Of a stretch of 13,831 nucleotides of DNA, positions 1 to 5,324 are shown piece after piece. Under the pieces are notes generated by a model. The model did not search any database. It was given only the letters and a program-made list of their open reading frames with translations, and was not told the DNA's origin. Each line of letters begins with the position of its first letter. Position 1 is the first letter of the stretch. This stretch comes from Pseudomonadota bacterium (GTDB lineage: Bacteria > Pseudomonadota > Alphaproteobacteria > Rhizobiales > Hyphomicrobiaceae). Made by a program: the position numbers and the translations under genes. The stretch spans positions 1 through 13,831 of the forward strand of contig JAFAFW010000012.1 of NCBI GenBank assembly GCA_023423275.1, read 5' to 3'.

Positions 1-686
1 ACCCAGCCGCCGGTCAGCTTTTTCTCGAGTTCGAACACATGCTCCCAGGGCACGTCTGGATCTTGTAGCCCCTGGAGGATGCACACCGGCCGGCCTGGGT
101 CCCAGGTGGTCTGTCCGAACAGGTGCTGGCTGCCGTCTTCGATGAGATCGCGCGTGATCGGATAAGGCTCGCCGTAAATTGACGGCCGCAGCCAGACACC
201 CGTCTCCTGGATCGTCTGGCGGACATCCTCGGGGAATTTGTCCCACATCAGGGTTTCCGTCATATCCCAGGCGGGTGCGATGAGAACCAGGGCCTTGATC
301 CGGCTCGCTTCCTTCGGGTCCTCCGCCAGCAATTGACGCAACAGCAGCAGCGCCAAATAGCCGCCCATACTGGAGCCAATGACGATGACCTGACCACGCG
401 TAACTCGGGAGAAAATCTCGCGCGTTTCCTCCAGCCAGCGGCCGATCGTGCCGTCCTCGAAGCGTCCTTGTGACTGCCCGTGGCCGCTATAATCAAAGCG
501 CGTGCAGGCAAGCCCCTTTTTACGTGCCCACGCACCGAGCGCACTCGCCTTGGTGCTGACCATGTCCGATTTGAAGCCTGGCAGCCAGATCAGCTCCGGC
601 TCCGCACCCGCATCACGTAGCACGGCGATGCGGCGGCGCCCTGTGCCCTCGCCCACCTGAAGGTATTGCGGGTTCGAATCGGTCAT
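1..686 (-). CDS. Alpha/beta hydrolase, ABHD10-like (partial, C-terminus outside window)
   Basis: An open frame of 228 codons runs from an ATG at 686 off the left edge of the window. The start is supported by an AAGGA Shine-Dalgarno sequence at 697-701 on the minus strand, 10 nt upstream. The protein has an alpha/beta hydrolase layout. An LPGFKSDM segment at residues 35-42 fits the oxyanion-hole region. The nucleophile elbow is G-S-S-M-G at 104-108, with Ser106 as the likely nucleophile. A GLQDPDVP segment at 206-213 carries the probable catalytic acid Asp209. The catalytic His should lie beyond the window. The PGF-SDM-TKA signature near the N-terminus resembles the ABHD10 group of serine esterases/thioesterases, but the substrate cannot be told. 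No signal peptide is seen, so it is probably cytoplasmic. The gene is divergent from the adjacent glycosyltransferase. The family is well supported; the exact activity is not. Confidence 0.88.
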   Translation of the reverse strand, partial: MTDSNPQYLQVGEGTGRRRIAVLRDAGAEPELIWLPGFKSDMVSTKASALGAWARKKGLACTRFDYSGHGQSQGRFEDGTIGRWLEETREIFSRVTRGQVIVIGSSMGGYLALLLLRQLLAEDPKEASRIKALVLIAPAWDMTETLMWDKFPEDVRQTIQETGVWLRPSIYGEPYPITRDLIEDGSQHLFGQTTWDPGRPVCILQGLQDPDVPWEHVFELEKKLTGGW

Positions 687-711
687 CCTAGTGATGTCCT
701 TTCAATTCCAT

Positions 712-715
712 GAGG
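712..715 (+). promoter_or_regulatory. Shine-Dalgarno GAGG deciding the glycosyltransferase start
   Basis: GAGG at 712-715 lies 5 nt before a GTG at 721. The other in-frame starts, GTG 691 and ATG 694, have no purine-rich site upstream. They also fall just beside the minus-strand Shine-Dalgarno sequence of the divergent hydrolase (697-701). This favours 721. Confidence 0.45.
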
Positions 716-720
716 CCAAC

Positions 721-1914
721 GTGCCCCAACATCGCCCCACGATACTGCAGATCATCCCGCGTCTCGACATCGGGGGCGCGGAACGTACGACCATCGAGAT
801 CACCCAAGCCATAATCGCTGCGGGCGGACGCGCTCTGGTGGTTGCCGAGGGAGGCCGACTCGTGCCGCAGATTACACAAGCGGGCGGCGAATTCATCGCC
901 ATGGACGCAGCGAGCAAGAACCCGCTGACAATCCTCGGCAACGCGCGCAAGCTGCAGAATCTCGTCACCCGGGAGAGCGTGGATCTTCTGCACGCCCGCA
1001 GCCGAGCGCCGGCCTGGAGTGCTTTGATGGCAGCGCGCCGTACACAGCGGCCATTCGTCACCACGTATCACGGGGCTTATAGCGTCAACGGGTATTTCAA
1101 GCGTCAGTACAGCAGCATCATGGCGCGCGGCGATATCGTGATCGCCAATTCCGAGTATATCGCCGAGACGATCCGTGGCTACTTCCATACGCCCGAACAT
1201 CGCATGCGCATTATCTACCGCGGCATCGACGACGCTTTCGATCCGGCGCGCGTCAATGCGGATCGTGTCGAACGCTTGCGTGCGGCCTGGGGCCTTCAGT
1301 CTCGTCAGCGCGCCATTCTGCACGCAGCACGCATGACGACGCGGAAGGGGCAGAGCGTGTTGATCGCCGCTGCTGCGAAACTCGCGGCTATACCTGGCTT
1401 GGGCGACTGGGTCGTGATTCTGGCCGGAGATCAGGGCGGCCGGACGGCTTACATCGACAATCTCAAGCAGCAGATCGCTCAGTCCGGGCTTCAGGATCGC
1501 GTGCGGTTCGTTGGCCGCGTCGACGATATGCCAGCCGCCTGTCTGACGGCCCATGTCGCGATCACGGCATCGAGCGAACCGGAAGCCTTCGGTCGTGTTG
1601 CCGCCGAAGCCGAGGCGATGCAATGTCCGGCAATCGCAACGCACGTCGGCGGCGCCCCGGAGACAGTCCGTGCCGAGCCGCAGGTGGGGCCGGAGGCGAT
1701 CACCGGCTGGCTCGTCCCCCCGGGAGATGCCGATGCACTGGCCGACAAGCTGGTGGTCGCGCTGAAACTTTCGGACGAGGAGCGGGCCGCGATCGGCCTG
1801 CGCGCCCGGCGGTTCGTAACCCAGTCTTTCACACTTGCGGGGATGCAGCGCGCCACGCTCCGGGTCTATGACGAATTACTCGGGACCGCCTTGGCCGAAA
1901 AAGCAACGGGCTAG
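721..1914 (+). CDS. Glycosyltransferase family 4 (GT-B fold)
   Basis: This is a retaining GT-B glycosyltransferase of about 397 residues, of the type that transfers sugars from nucleotide-sugar donors to lipid-linked or LPS/polysaccharide acceptors. The N-terminal Rossmann half begins ILQIIPRLDIGGAERTTIEI, with the usual glycine-rich loop. The C-terminal half has EPEAFGRVAAEAEA, giving the GT4 EX7E motif with Glu288 and Glu296 when numbered from 721, followed by a THVGGAPE segment. There is no signal peptide or membrane segment, so it is probably cytoplasmic or membrane-associated. The start is uncertain: GTG 721 has a GAGG site, while GTG 691 and ATG 694 would add 9-10 residues without one. 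It is divergent from the hydrolase and followed by the infC leader. The acceptor and product are unknown. Confidence 0.9.
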   Translation: MPQHRPTILQIIPRLDIGGAERTTIEITQAIIAAGGRALVVAEGGRLVPQITQAGGEFIAMDAASKNPLTILGNARKLQNLVTRESVDLLHARSRAPAWSALMAARRTQRPFVTTYHGAYSVNGYFKRQYSSIMARGDIVIANSEYIAETIRGYFHTPEHRMRIIYRGIDDAFDPARVNADRVERLRAAWGLQSRQRAILHAARMTTRKGQSVLIAAAAKLAAIPGLGDWVVILAGDQGGRTAYIDNLKQQIAQSGLQDRVRFVGRVDDMPAACLTAHVAITASSEPEAFGRVAAEAEAMQCPAIATHVGGAPETVRAEPQVGPEAITGWLVPPGDADALADKLVVALKLSDEERAAIGLRARRFVTQSFTLAGMQRATLRVYDELLGTALAEKATG

Positions 1915-1917
1915 GGT

Positions 1918-1928
1918 TTTGTTTGCAA
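1918..1928 (+). repeat. 11-nt direct repeat, copy 1 (upstream of infC)
   Basis: The string TTTGTTTGCAA occurs here, just after the glycosyltransferase stop codon, and again at 2708-2718 in the infC-rpmI spacer. Both copies lie in non-coding sequence upstream of translation genes. It may be chance or a shared regulatory or structural element. Confidence 0.35.
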
Positions 1929-1943
1929 CCTCGAGACGGGTGC

Positions 1944-1972
1944 TTGACTTGAATAACAATCTTCCCGATCTT
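1944..1972 (+). promoter_or_regulatory. Candidate sigma-70-type promoter for infC
   Basis: TTGACT at 1944-1949 is a good -35 match. After a 17-bp spacer there is a poor -10 (GATCTT at 1967-1972, about 3 of 6 consensus bases). The position, roughly 90 bp before the infC start, is sensible. The weak -10 makes this tentative. Confidence 0.25.
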
Positions 1973-2056
1973 CCACGGTCTCGGGTAAGACGGAACGTCG
2001 CATGTACGCGGCTTGCCATTTTCTTGAGACAAAGATTTGAATCTGAAGCTGACAAT

Positions 2057-2060
2057 GGAG
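2057..2060 (+). promoter_or_regulatory. Shine-Dalgarno GGAG supporting the ATC start of infC
   Basis: GGAG at 2057-2060 is 7 nt before the ATC at 2068, an ideal spacing. It would be 19 nt from the first ATG at 2080, which is too far. There is an in-frame TGA at 2050-2052, so the reading frame can only begin after it. Confidence 0.6.
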
Positions 2061-2067
2061 ATCCCAA

Positions 2068-2610
2068 ATCCGCAGACCAATGATGAGAGGCGCGCCTGAG
2101 CGCGAGCCCTCAGGCCCCAAGATCAACGACGCGATCCGGGCCAGAGATGTACGACTGATTGACGAAACCGGTCAGAATGTCGGGGTGATTAGCCGTATCG
2201 ACGCGATGGCGCGTGCTGAAGCGGCTGGTTTGGACCTCGTCGAGGTGTCACCCGACGCCGAGCCGCCTGTCTGCAAAATCATGGACTTTGGCAAGTACAA
2301 GTACCAGGAGCAGAAGAAGGCTGCCGAGGCGCGGAAGAACCAAAAAGTCGTAGAAATCAAAGAGATCAAGATGCGTCCAAGCATCGATGATCACGACTAT
2401 GACGTGAAGATGCGGTCGATCAAGCGGTTCTTCGAGGAGGGCGACAAGGTTAAGATTACCTTGCGGTTCCGTGGACGCGAGATGGCCCACCAGGAACTCG
2501 GCATGGACCTGCTGCAACGGGTTAAGGCTGATCTTCTTGAAGATGCCAAGGTTGAATCCGAGCCCCGGCTCGAAGGCCGCCAGATGGTGATGGTGCTCGC
2601 GCCGCGCTAA
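2068..2610 (+). CDS. infC: Translation initiation factor IF-3
   Basis: IF-3 binds the 30S subunit, blocks premature 50S joining and checks start-codon/initiator-tRNA pairing. The N-terminal domain includes INDAIRARDVRLIDETGQN and LDLVEVSPDAEPPVCKIMDFGKYKYQ. It is followed by a lysine-rich linker helix and a C-terminal domain with IKMRPSIDDHDYDVK and the closing RQMVMVLAPR. I place the start at ATC 2068 rather than ATG 2080. The ATC has a well-spaced GGAG, and it yields M-R-R-P at the N-terminus, which I recall as typical of rhizobial IF-3. The product would be 180 residues, the normal family length. A rare start codon fits the known autoregulation of infC, since IF-3 discriminates against non-canonical starts (AUU in E. 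coli). It heads the translation gene cluster. Confidence 0.96.
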   Translation: MRRPMMRGAPEREPSGPKINDAIRARDVRLIDETGQNVGVISRIDAMARAEAAGLDLVEVSPDAEPPVCKIMDFGKYKYQEQKKAAEARKNQKVVEIKEIKMRPSIDDHDYDVKMRSIKRFFEEGDKVKITLRFRGREMAHQELGMDLLQRVKADLLEDAKVESEPRLEGRQMVMVLAPR

Positions 2611-2618
2611 CCGCGCCC

Positions 2619-2640
2619 CAACCGGCTTCAAGGCCGGTTG
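2619..2640 (+). other. Hairpin just after the infC stop
   Basis: A perfect 8-bp stem, CAACCGGC at 2619-2626 with GCCGGTTG at 2633-2640, closes a 6-nt loop 8 nt after the infC stop. No T tract follows, so it is a weak intrinsic terminator candidate. It could instead be an mRNA-stabilising or processing structure. Confidence 0.45.
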
Positions 2641-2672
2641 CGCTGCCGCTGTATTCTGGATTATAAGCGGGC

Positions 2673-2714
2673 CGAGCCGCCCGGCGGGGCATGCCGTGGC
2701 GGCTCGATTTGTTT
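2673..2714 (+). terminator. Terminator-like hairpin (possible attenuator) in the rpmI-rplT leader
   Basis: CGAGCCGCC at 2673-2681 pairs perfectly with GGCGGCTCG at 2698-2706. Inside it, CGGC at 2682-2685 pairs with GCCG at 2693-2696, with one bulged base at 2697. The result is a 13-bp GC-rich stem with a 7-nt loop. It is followed by the T-rich run ATTTGTTT at 2707-2714. This is the best intrinsic-terminator shape in the translation cluster, yet it sits between co-directional genes normally co-transcribed. An attenuator controlling rpmI-rplT, perhaps by L20 feedback as known in other bacteria, is a reasonable inference but not shown. Confidence 0.45.
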
Positions 2715-2718
2715 GCAA
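2708..2718 (+). repeat. 11-nt direct repeat, copy 2 (upstream of rpmI)
   Basis: This is the second copy of TTTGTTTGCAA, identical to 1918-1928. It overlaps the T-rich tail of the preceding hairpin. The flanking bases can also form a small stem, ATTTG at 2707-2711 with CAAAT at 2716-2720. Confidence 0.35.
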
Positions 2719-2743
2719 ATTGGATCAGACCGGCCCTGCTCGT

Positions 2744-2816
2744 CCCGAATAGTCGGGGTGTTGCGCGTCGGTTTTCGGGTTTCGGGCCCGCCTGATCCTT
2801 ACGGCGCCAGACGCCG
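2744..2816 (+). promoter_or_regulatory. Structured leader immediately upstream of rpmI
   Basis: Two short hairpins lie before the rpmI ribosome binding site. One is CCCGA at 2744-2748 with TCGGG at 2753-2757. The other is CGGCG at 2802-2806 with CGCCG at 2812-2816, ending about 12 nt before the AAGGAG at 2828-2833. In E. coli and Bacillus subtilis, L20 represses its own operon by binding leader structures. Similar control here is an inference. I could not match a specific L20-binding fold by eye. Confidence 0.3.
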
Positions 2817-2840
2817 ATATCGAGATAAGGAGCAAGCCAA

Positions 2841-3041
2841 ATGCCCAAGTTGAAGACCAAGAGCGCCGCCAAAAAGCGCTTCAAGTTCACTGCTACCGGC
2901 AAAGTGAAGGCCCAGGCCGCTGGCAAGCGGCATGGCATGATCAAGCGGACGACGAAGTTCGTGCGGAGCGCGCGCGGCACCATGGTGCTGAACGACAGCG
3001 ACGCCGGCATCGTCAAGAAGTACATGCCGTACAACCGCTGA
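2841..3041 (+). CDS. rpmI: 50S ribosomal protein L35 (bL35)
   Basis: This is a 66-residue, strongly basic protein of the usual L35 length, a component of the large ribosomal subunit. It begins MPKLKTKSAAKKRFKFTATG and contains the conserved KVKAQAAGKRHGM segment. The ATG at 2841 follows an AAGGAG Shine-Dalgarno sequence at 2828-2833 with 7 nt spacing. It is 53 bp upstream of rplT, the near-universal rpmI-rplT pair, so the two are surely translated from one transcript. The 230-bp spacer from infC is long for this cluster and holds the hairpins described separately. Confidence 0.98.
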   Translation: MPKLKTKSAAKKRFKFTATGKVKAQAAGKRHGMIKRTTKFVRSARGTMVLNDSDAGIVKKYMPYNR

Positions 3042-3094
3042 CAGCCGCACAGCTGATCGATCAATCGACCTTCATTTTCTGACGGAGCACAACC

Positions 3095-3463
3095 ATGGCA
3101 CGCGTCAAGCGCGGCGTTACCGCCCACGCCAAGCACAAAAAAGTTCTCAAGGCCGCCAAGGGCTACTATGGCCGCCGCAAGAATACCATCCGGGTCGCCA
3201 AGCAGGCGGTCGAGAAGGCGCAGCAGTATCAGTTCCGCGATCGCAAGCGTCGCAAGCGCACGTTCCGCGCTCTGTGGATTCAGCGGATCAACGCCGCCGT
3301 CCGCGAGCTGGGCACGACTTACGGTCAGTTCATCCATGGCCTGAGCAAGGCTGGCATCGACGTCGACCGCAAGGTGCTGGCTGACATCGCGGTTCGTGAC
3401 GCAGCAGCCTTCAAGGCCCTGGTCGATCAGGCGACGTCGGCTGCCCAGGCCGCAAAGGCCTGA
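3095..3463 (+). CDS. rplT: 50S ribosomal protein L20 (bL20)
   Basis: This is a basic 122-residue protein that binds 23S rRNA early in 50S assembly. In several bacteria it also acts as the translational repressor of the rpmI-rplT unit. The sequence starts MARVKRGVTAHAKHKKVLK, the classic L20 N-terminus. It continues with GYYGRRKNTIRVAKQAVEKA and RDRKRRKRTFRALWIQRINAA. The C-terminus (TSAAQAAKA) is a few residues longer than the common 117-119, as often seen in alphaproteobacteria. A GGAG at 3084-3087 sits 7 nt before the ATG. It is followed by pheS after a gap of about 41 bp with no clear terminator, suggesting read-through into pheS. Confidence 0.98.
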   Translation: MARVKRGVTAHAKHKKVLKAAKGYYGRRKNTIRVAKQAVEKAQQYQFRDRKRRKRTFRALWIQRINAAVRELGTTYGQFIHGLSKAGIDVDRKVLADIAVRDAAAFKALVDQATSAAQAAKA

Positions 3464-3504
3464 TTGCTGCTGCCTTGCCCCACGGTTCGTGAGATCCTGA
3501 GCTG

Positions 3505-4593
3505 ATGGCGACGTTCCCAGAACTCGATACGCTTCAGGCTGAGCTGCTTGAGCAGATTTCGTCGGCGGGTGATCTCGCCGCGCTCGAGCAGGTCCGTATC
3601 GGCGCCCTCGGCAAAAAAGGCCGCGTGTCCGAACAGATGACGCGGCTTGGTTCTCTTGCCGCCGATCAGCGCAAGGCGTTCGGGCAGGCAACCAACGCGG
3701 TGAAGGCCGCGGTTTCGGACGCCCTCGACGCCCGCAAAGCCGATCTGGAAGCCGGTGTGCTCGAAGCCCGTCTGGCCACCGAGCGTGCCGACATCACGTT
3801 GCCGGTCCGCCTCGGGCCGCTGAGCGAGGGCCGGATTCATCCGGTCTCGCAGGTGTTTGACGAGGTTATCGAGATCTTCGCCGACATGGGCTTCGCGGTC
3901 GCCGAAGGCCCGGACATCGAGTCCGACGACTACAATTTCACGAAGCTGAATATCCCGGCAGAGCACCCGGCCCGCCAGGAACACGATACCTTCTATCTGC
4001 GGGATACAACGCCCGCCGATGGCCGCAACTCCGGCCGCATGGTGCTACGCACGCACACCAGCCCGGTGCAAATTCGCACCATGCTGACGCAGAAGCCGCC
4101 GATCCGCATCATCGCGCCGGGCCGTGTCTATCGCTCCGACAGCGACCAGACCCACACGCCGATGTTCCATCAGATCGAAGGGCTCGTCATCGACGAGAGC
4201 ACGCACCTCGGACACCTGAAGTGGTGCCTGGAGGAATTCTGCAAGGCGTTCTTCGAGGTGGACGAGGTGAAGATGCGCTTCCGCGCTTCCCACTTTCCGT
4301 TCACCGAGCCGTCCATGGAAGTCGACCTCGACGCCGCAGCCATCGGCAAACCGGGGCGCTGGCTGGAAATCCTCGGTTCGGGCATGGTGCATCCCAATGT
4401 GATCCGCAATTGCGGCCTGGACCCCGAGAAGTATCAAGGCTTCGCGTTCGGCATGGGCCTCGACCGGATCACAATGCTGAAGTACGGCGTACCTGATCTG
4501 CGCGACATGTTCTCGGCCGACCTCAGGTGGATGAGGCACTACGGATTTCTGGCCGTGGACGTACCGACGCTGGCAGGCGGTTTGTCATCTTAA
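3505..4593 (+). CDS. pheS: Phenylalanine--tRNA ligase alpha subunit
   Basis: This is the catalytic subunit of the (alpha-beta)2 class II synthetase that charges tRNA-Phe in the cytoplasm. It has 362 residues, the normal length. An N-terminal helical coiled-coil region (about 1-90), which contacts tRNA, precedes the catalytic core. Motif 1 lies near GRIHPVSQVFDEVIEIFADM (about 109). The strand LRTHTSPVQIRTM helps form the Phe and ATP site. Motif 2 is GRVYRSDSDQTHTPMFHQIE from residue 206. Motif 3 is GFAFGMGLDRITMLKYGVPD from residue 312. All expected catalytic blocks are intact. It follows rplT closely, but it is separated from pheT by a membrane-protein gene, which is not the usual arrangement. 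Confidence 0.98.
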   Translation: MATFPELDTLQAELLEQISSAGDLAALEQVRIGALGKKGRVSEQMTRLGSLAADQRKAFGQATNAVKAAVSDALDARKADLEAGVLEARLATERADITLPVRLGPLSEGRIHPVSQVFDEVIEIFADMGFAVAEGPDIESDDYNFTKLNIPAEHPARQEHDTFYLRDTTPADGRNSGRMVLRTHTSPVQIRTMLTQKPPIRIIAPGRVYRSDSDQTHTPMFHQIEGLVIDESTHLGHLKWCLEEFCKAFFEVDEVKMRFRASHFPFTEPSMEVDLDAAAIGKPGRWLEILGSGMVHPNVIRNCGLDPEKYQGFAFGMGLDRITMLKYGVPDLRDMFSADLRWMRHYGFLAVDVPTLAGGLSS

Positions 4594-4595
4594 GA

Positions 4596-4611
4596 CGGCG
4601 GCAACCCGCCG
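4596..4611 (+). other. Short GC hairpin after pheS
   Basis: CGGCGG at 4596-4601 pairs with CCGCCG at 4606-4611 across a CAAC loop, immediately after the pheS stop. There is no T tract, so it is not a convincing terminator. It may stabilise the 3' end or separate pheS from the next gene. Confidence 0.35.
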
Positions 4612-4665
4612 CTGACGTGTCGATCACGCGAAGGCCGCTGCTGGTTTATTGCCGGCATCGGCATC

Positions 4666-4671
4666 GAGGGG
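4666..4671 (+). promoter_or_regulatory. Shine-Dalgarno GAGGGG deciding a TTG start
   Basis: GAGGGG at 4666-4671 lies 7 nt before TTG 4679. The longer alternative, TTG 4649, has no comparable site and would place this purine run inside the coding region. Confidence 0.5.
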
Positions 4672-4678
4672 CATCGCA

Positions 4679-5224
4679 TTGACCACCGATCCGGGCATTC
4701 TCCTGGCCATCGTGACGGCAGCGCTGATGATCGCCGCCTCGGTCTTCATCCTGTTCTATCACGATCGCAAGCACCTCGAACTCGACCAGTGGGTCAACTA
4801 CGCCTTCGATCGGAACGCCTTCCGGAACGCGCTCGGGTACTACCGCTTCATGGCGGTCTCGATGCTGTTCTTCTATGTGCTGTTTACCATCAGTTGCCTG
4901 CTGCTGCAGGCCGAGGGCTACCAGATCTTCTCCGATGGCAAACAAGCCATTCACGCCGGACCGATCGGCACCTCGCTATTCACGATCGATCTGATCCTGC
5001 GCGGCGCATTCTTCGACATCATGGAGCACTTCGACCTCGGCGTGTCGCATGTGCTCATGAACCGTAAATCGCTCTGGTTCGTCTGGTATGCCTTTATTTT
5101 CCGGATGTTCTATGCCCTGGCGCTCATCAAGATCCTGCTCTCGTTCGTCTGGATCTATGGCAAGATCCGCATGGCGCGGCAAAGCTTCCGCCAGACCACC
5201 AGCCAGCTCAGATTGTTCGAATGA
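4679..5224 (+). CDS. Unrecognised small integral membrane protein between pheS and pheT
   Basis: I do not recognise a family. From the TTG at 4679 the protein has 181 residues; from TTG 4649 it would have 191. It is hydrophobic and aromatic-rich. Likely membrane segments are residues about 6-27 (start ILLAIVTAAL), about 57-77 (VSMLFFYVLF) and about 132-160 (LWFVWYAFIF, then LIKILLSFVW). A weaker hydrophobic stretch lies at about 96-114. Polar loops contain HDRKHLELDQWVNYAFDRNA and FFDIMEHFDLGVSHVLMNRK, with clustered His, Asp and Glu. The tail is short and basic. The third-position GC and lack of frame breaks suggest a real gene. It lies between pheS and pheT in the same direction with modest gaps, so it is probably co-transcribed. 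Any link to aminoacylation is unknown. Confidence 0.75.
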   Translation: MTTDPGILLAIVTAALMIAASVFILFYHDRKHLELDQWVNYAFDRNAFRNALGYYRFMAVSMLFFYVLFTISCLLLQAEGYQIFSDGKQAIHAGPIGTSLFTIDLILRGAFFDIMEHFDLGVSHVLMNRKSLWFVWYAFIFRMFYALALIKILLSFVWIYGKIRMARQSFRQTTSQLRLFE

Positions 5225-5324
5225 CGTTGCACTTTGCGGCCGGCAGCCAAAGAGGGTATGACCCACTCCGGCTGGCCCGGCCGCCGCATGGCTCTCCAGA
5301 TTTGATCACTCTCGCGGACCCGAT

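Noticed and set aside
688..1644. A 318-codon minus-strand open frame opposite the GT4 gene.
   Set aside because: The plus strand encodes a complete GT4 enzyme with EX7E and GGAE motifs. The antisense product resembles nothing and lacks a ribosome site.
2522..3691. A 389-codon minus-strand open frame across infC, rpmI, rplT and pheS.
   Set aside because: It overlaps four recognised translation genes on the other strand and their spacers, and has no family-like motif.
5259..5303. A 14-codon reading frame upstream of pheT considered as a leader peptide (PheM-like).
   Set aside because: It contains no phenylalanine codons, no attenuator-type hairpin follows, and the known E. coli leader lies before pheS, not pheT.
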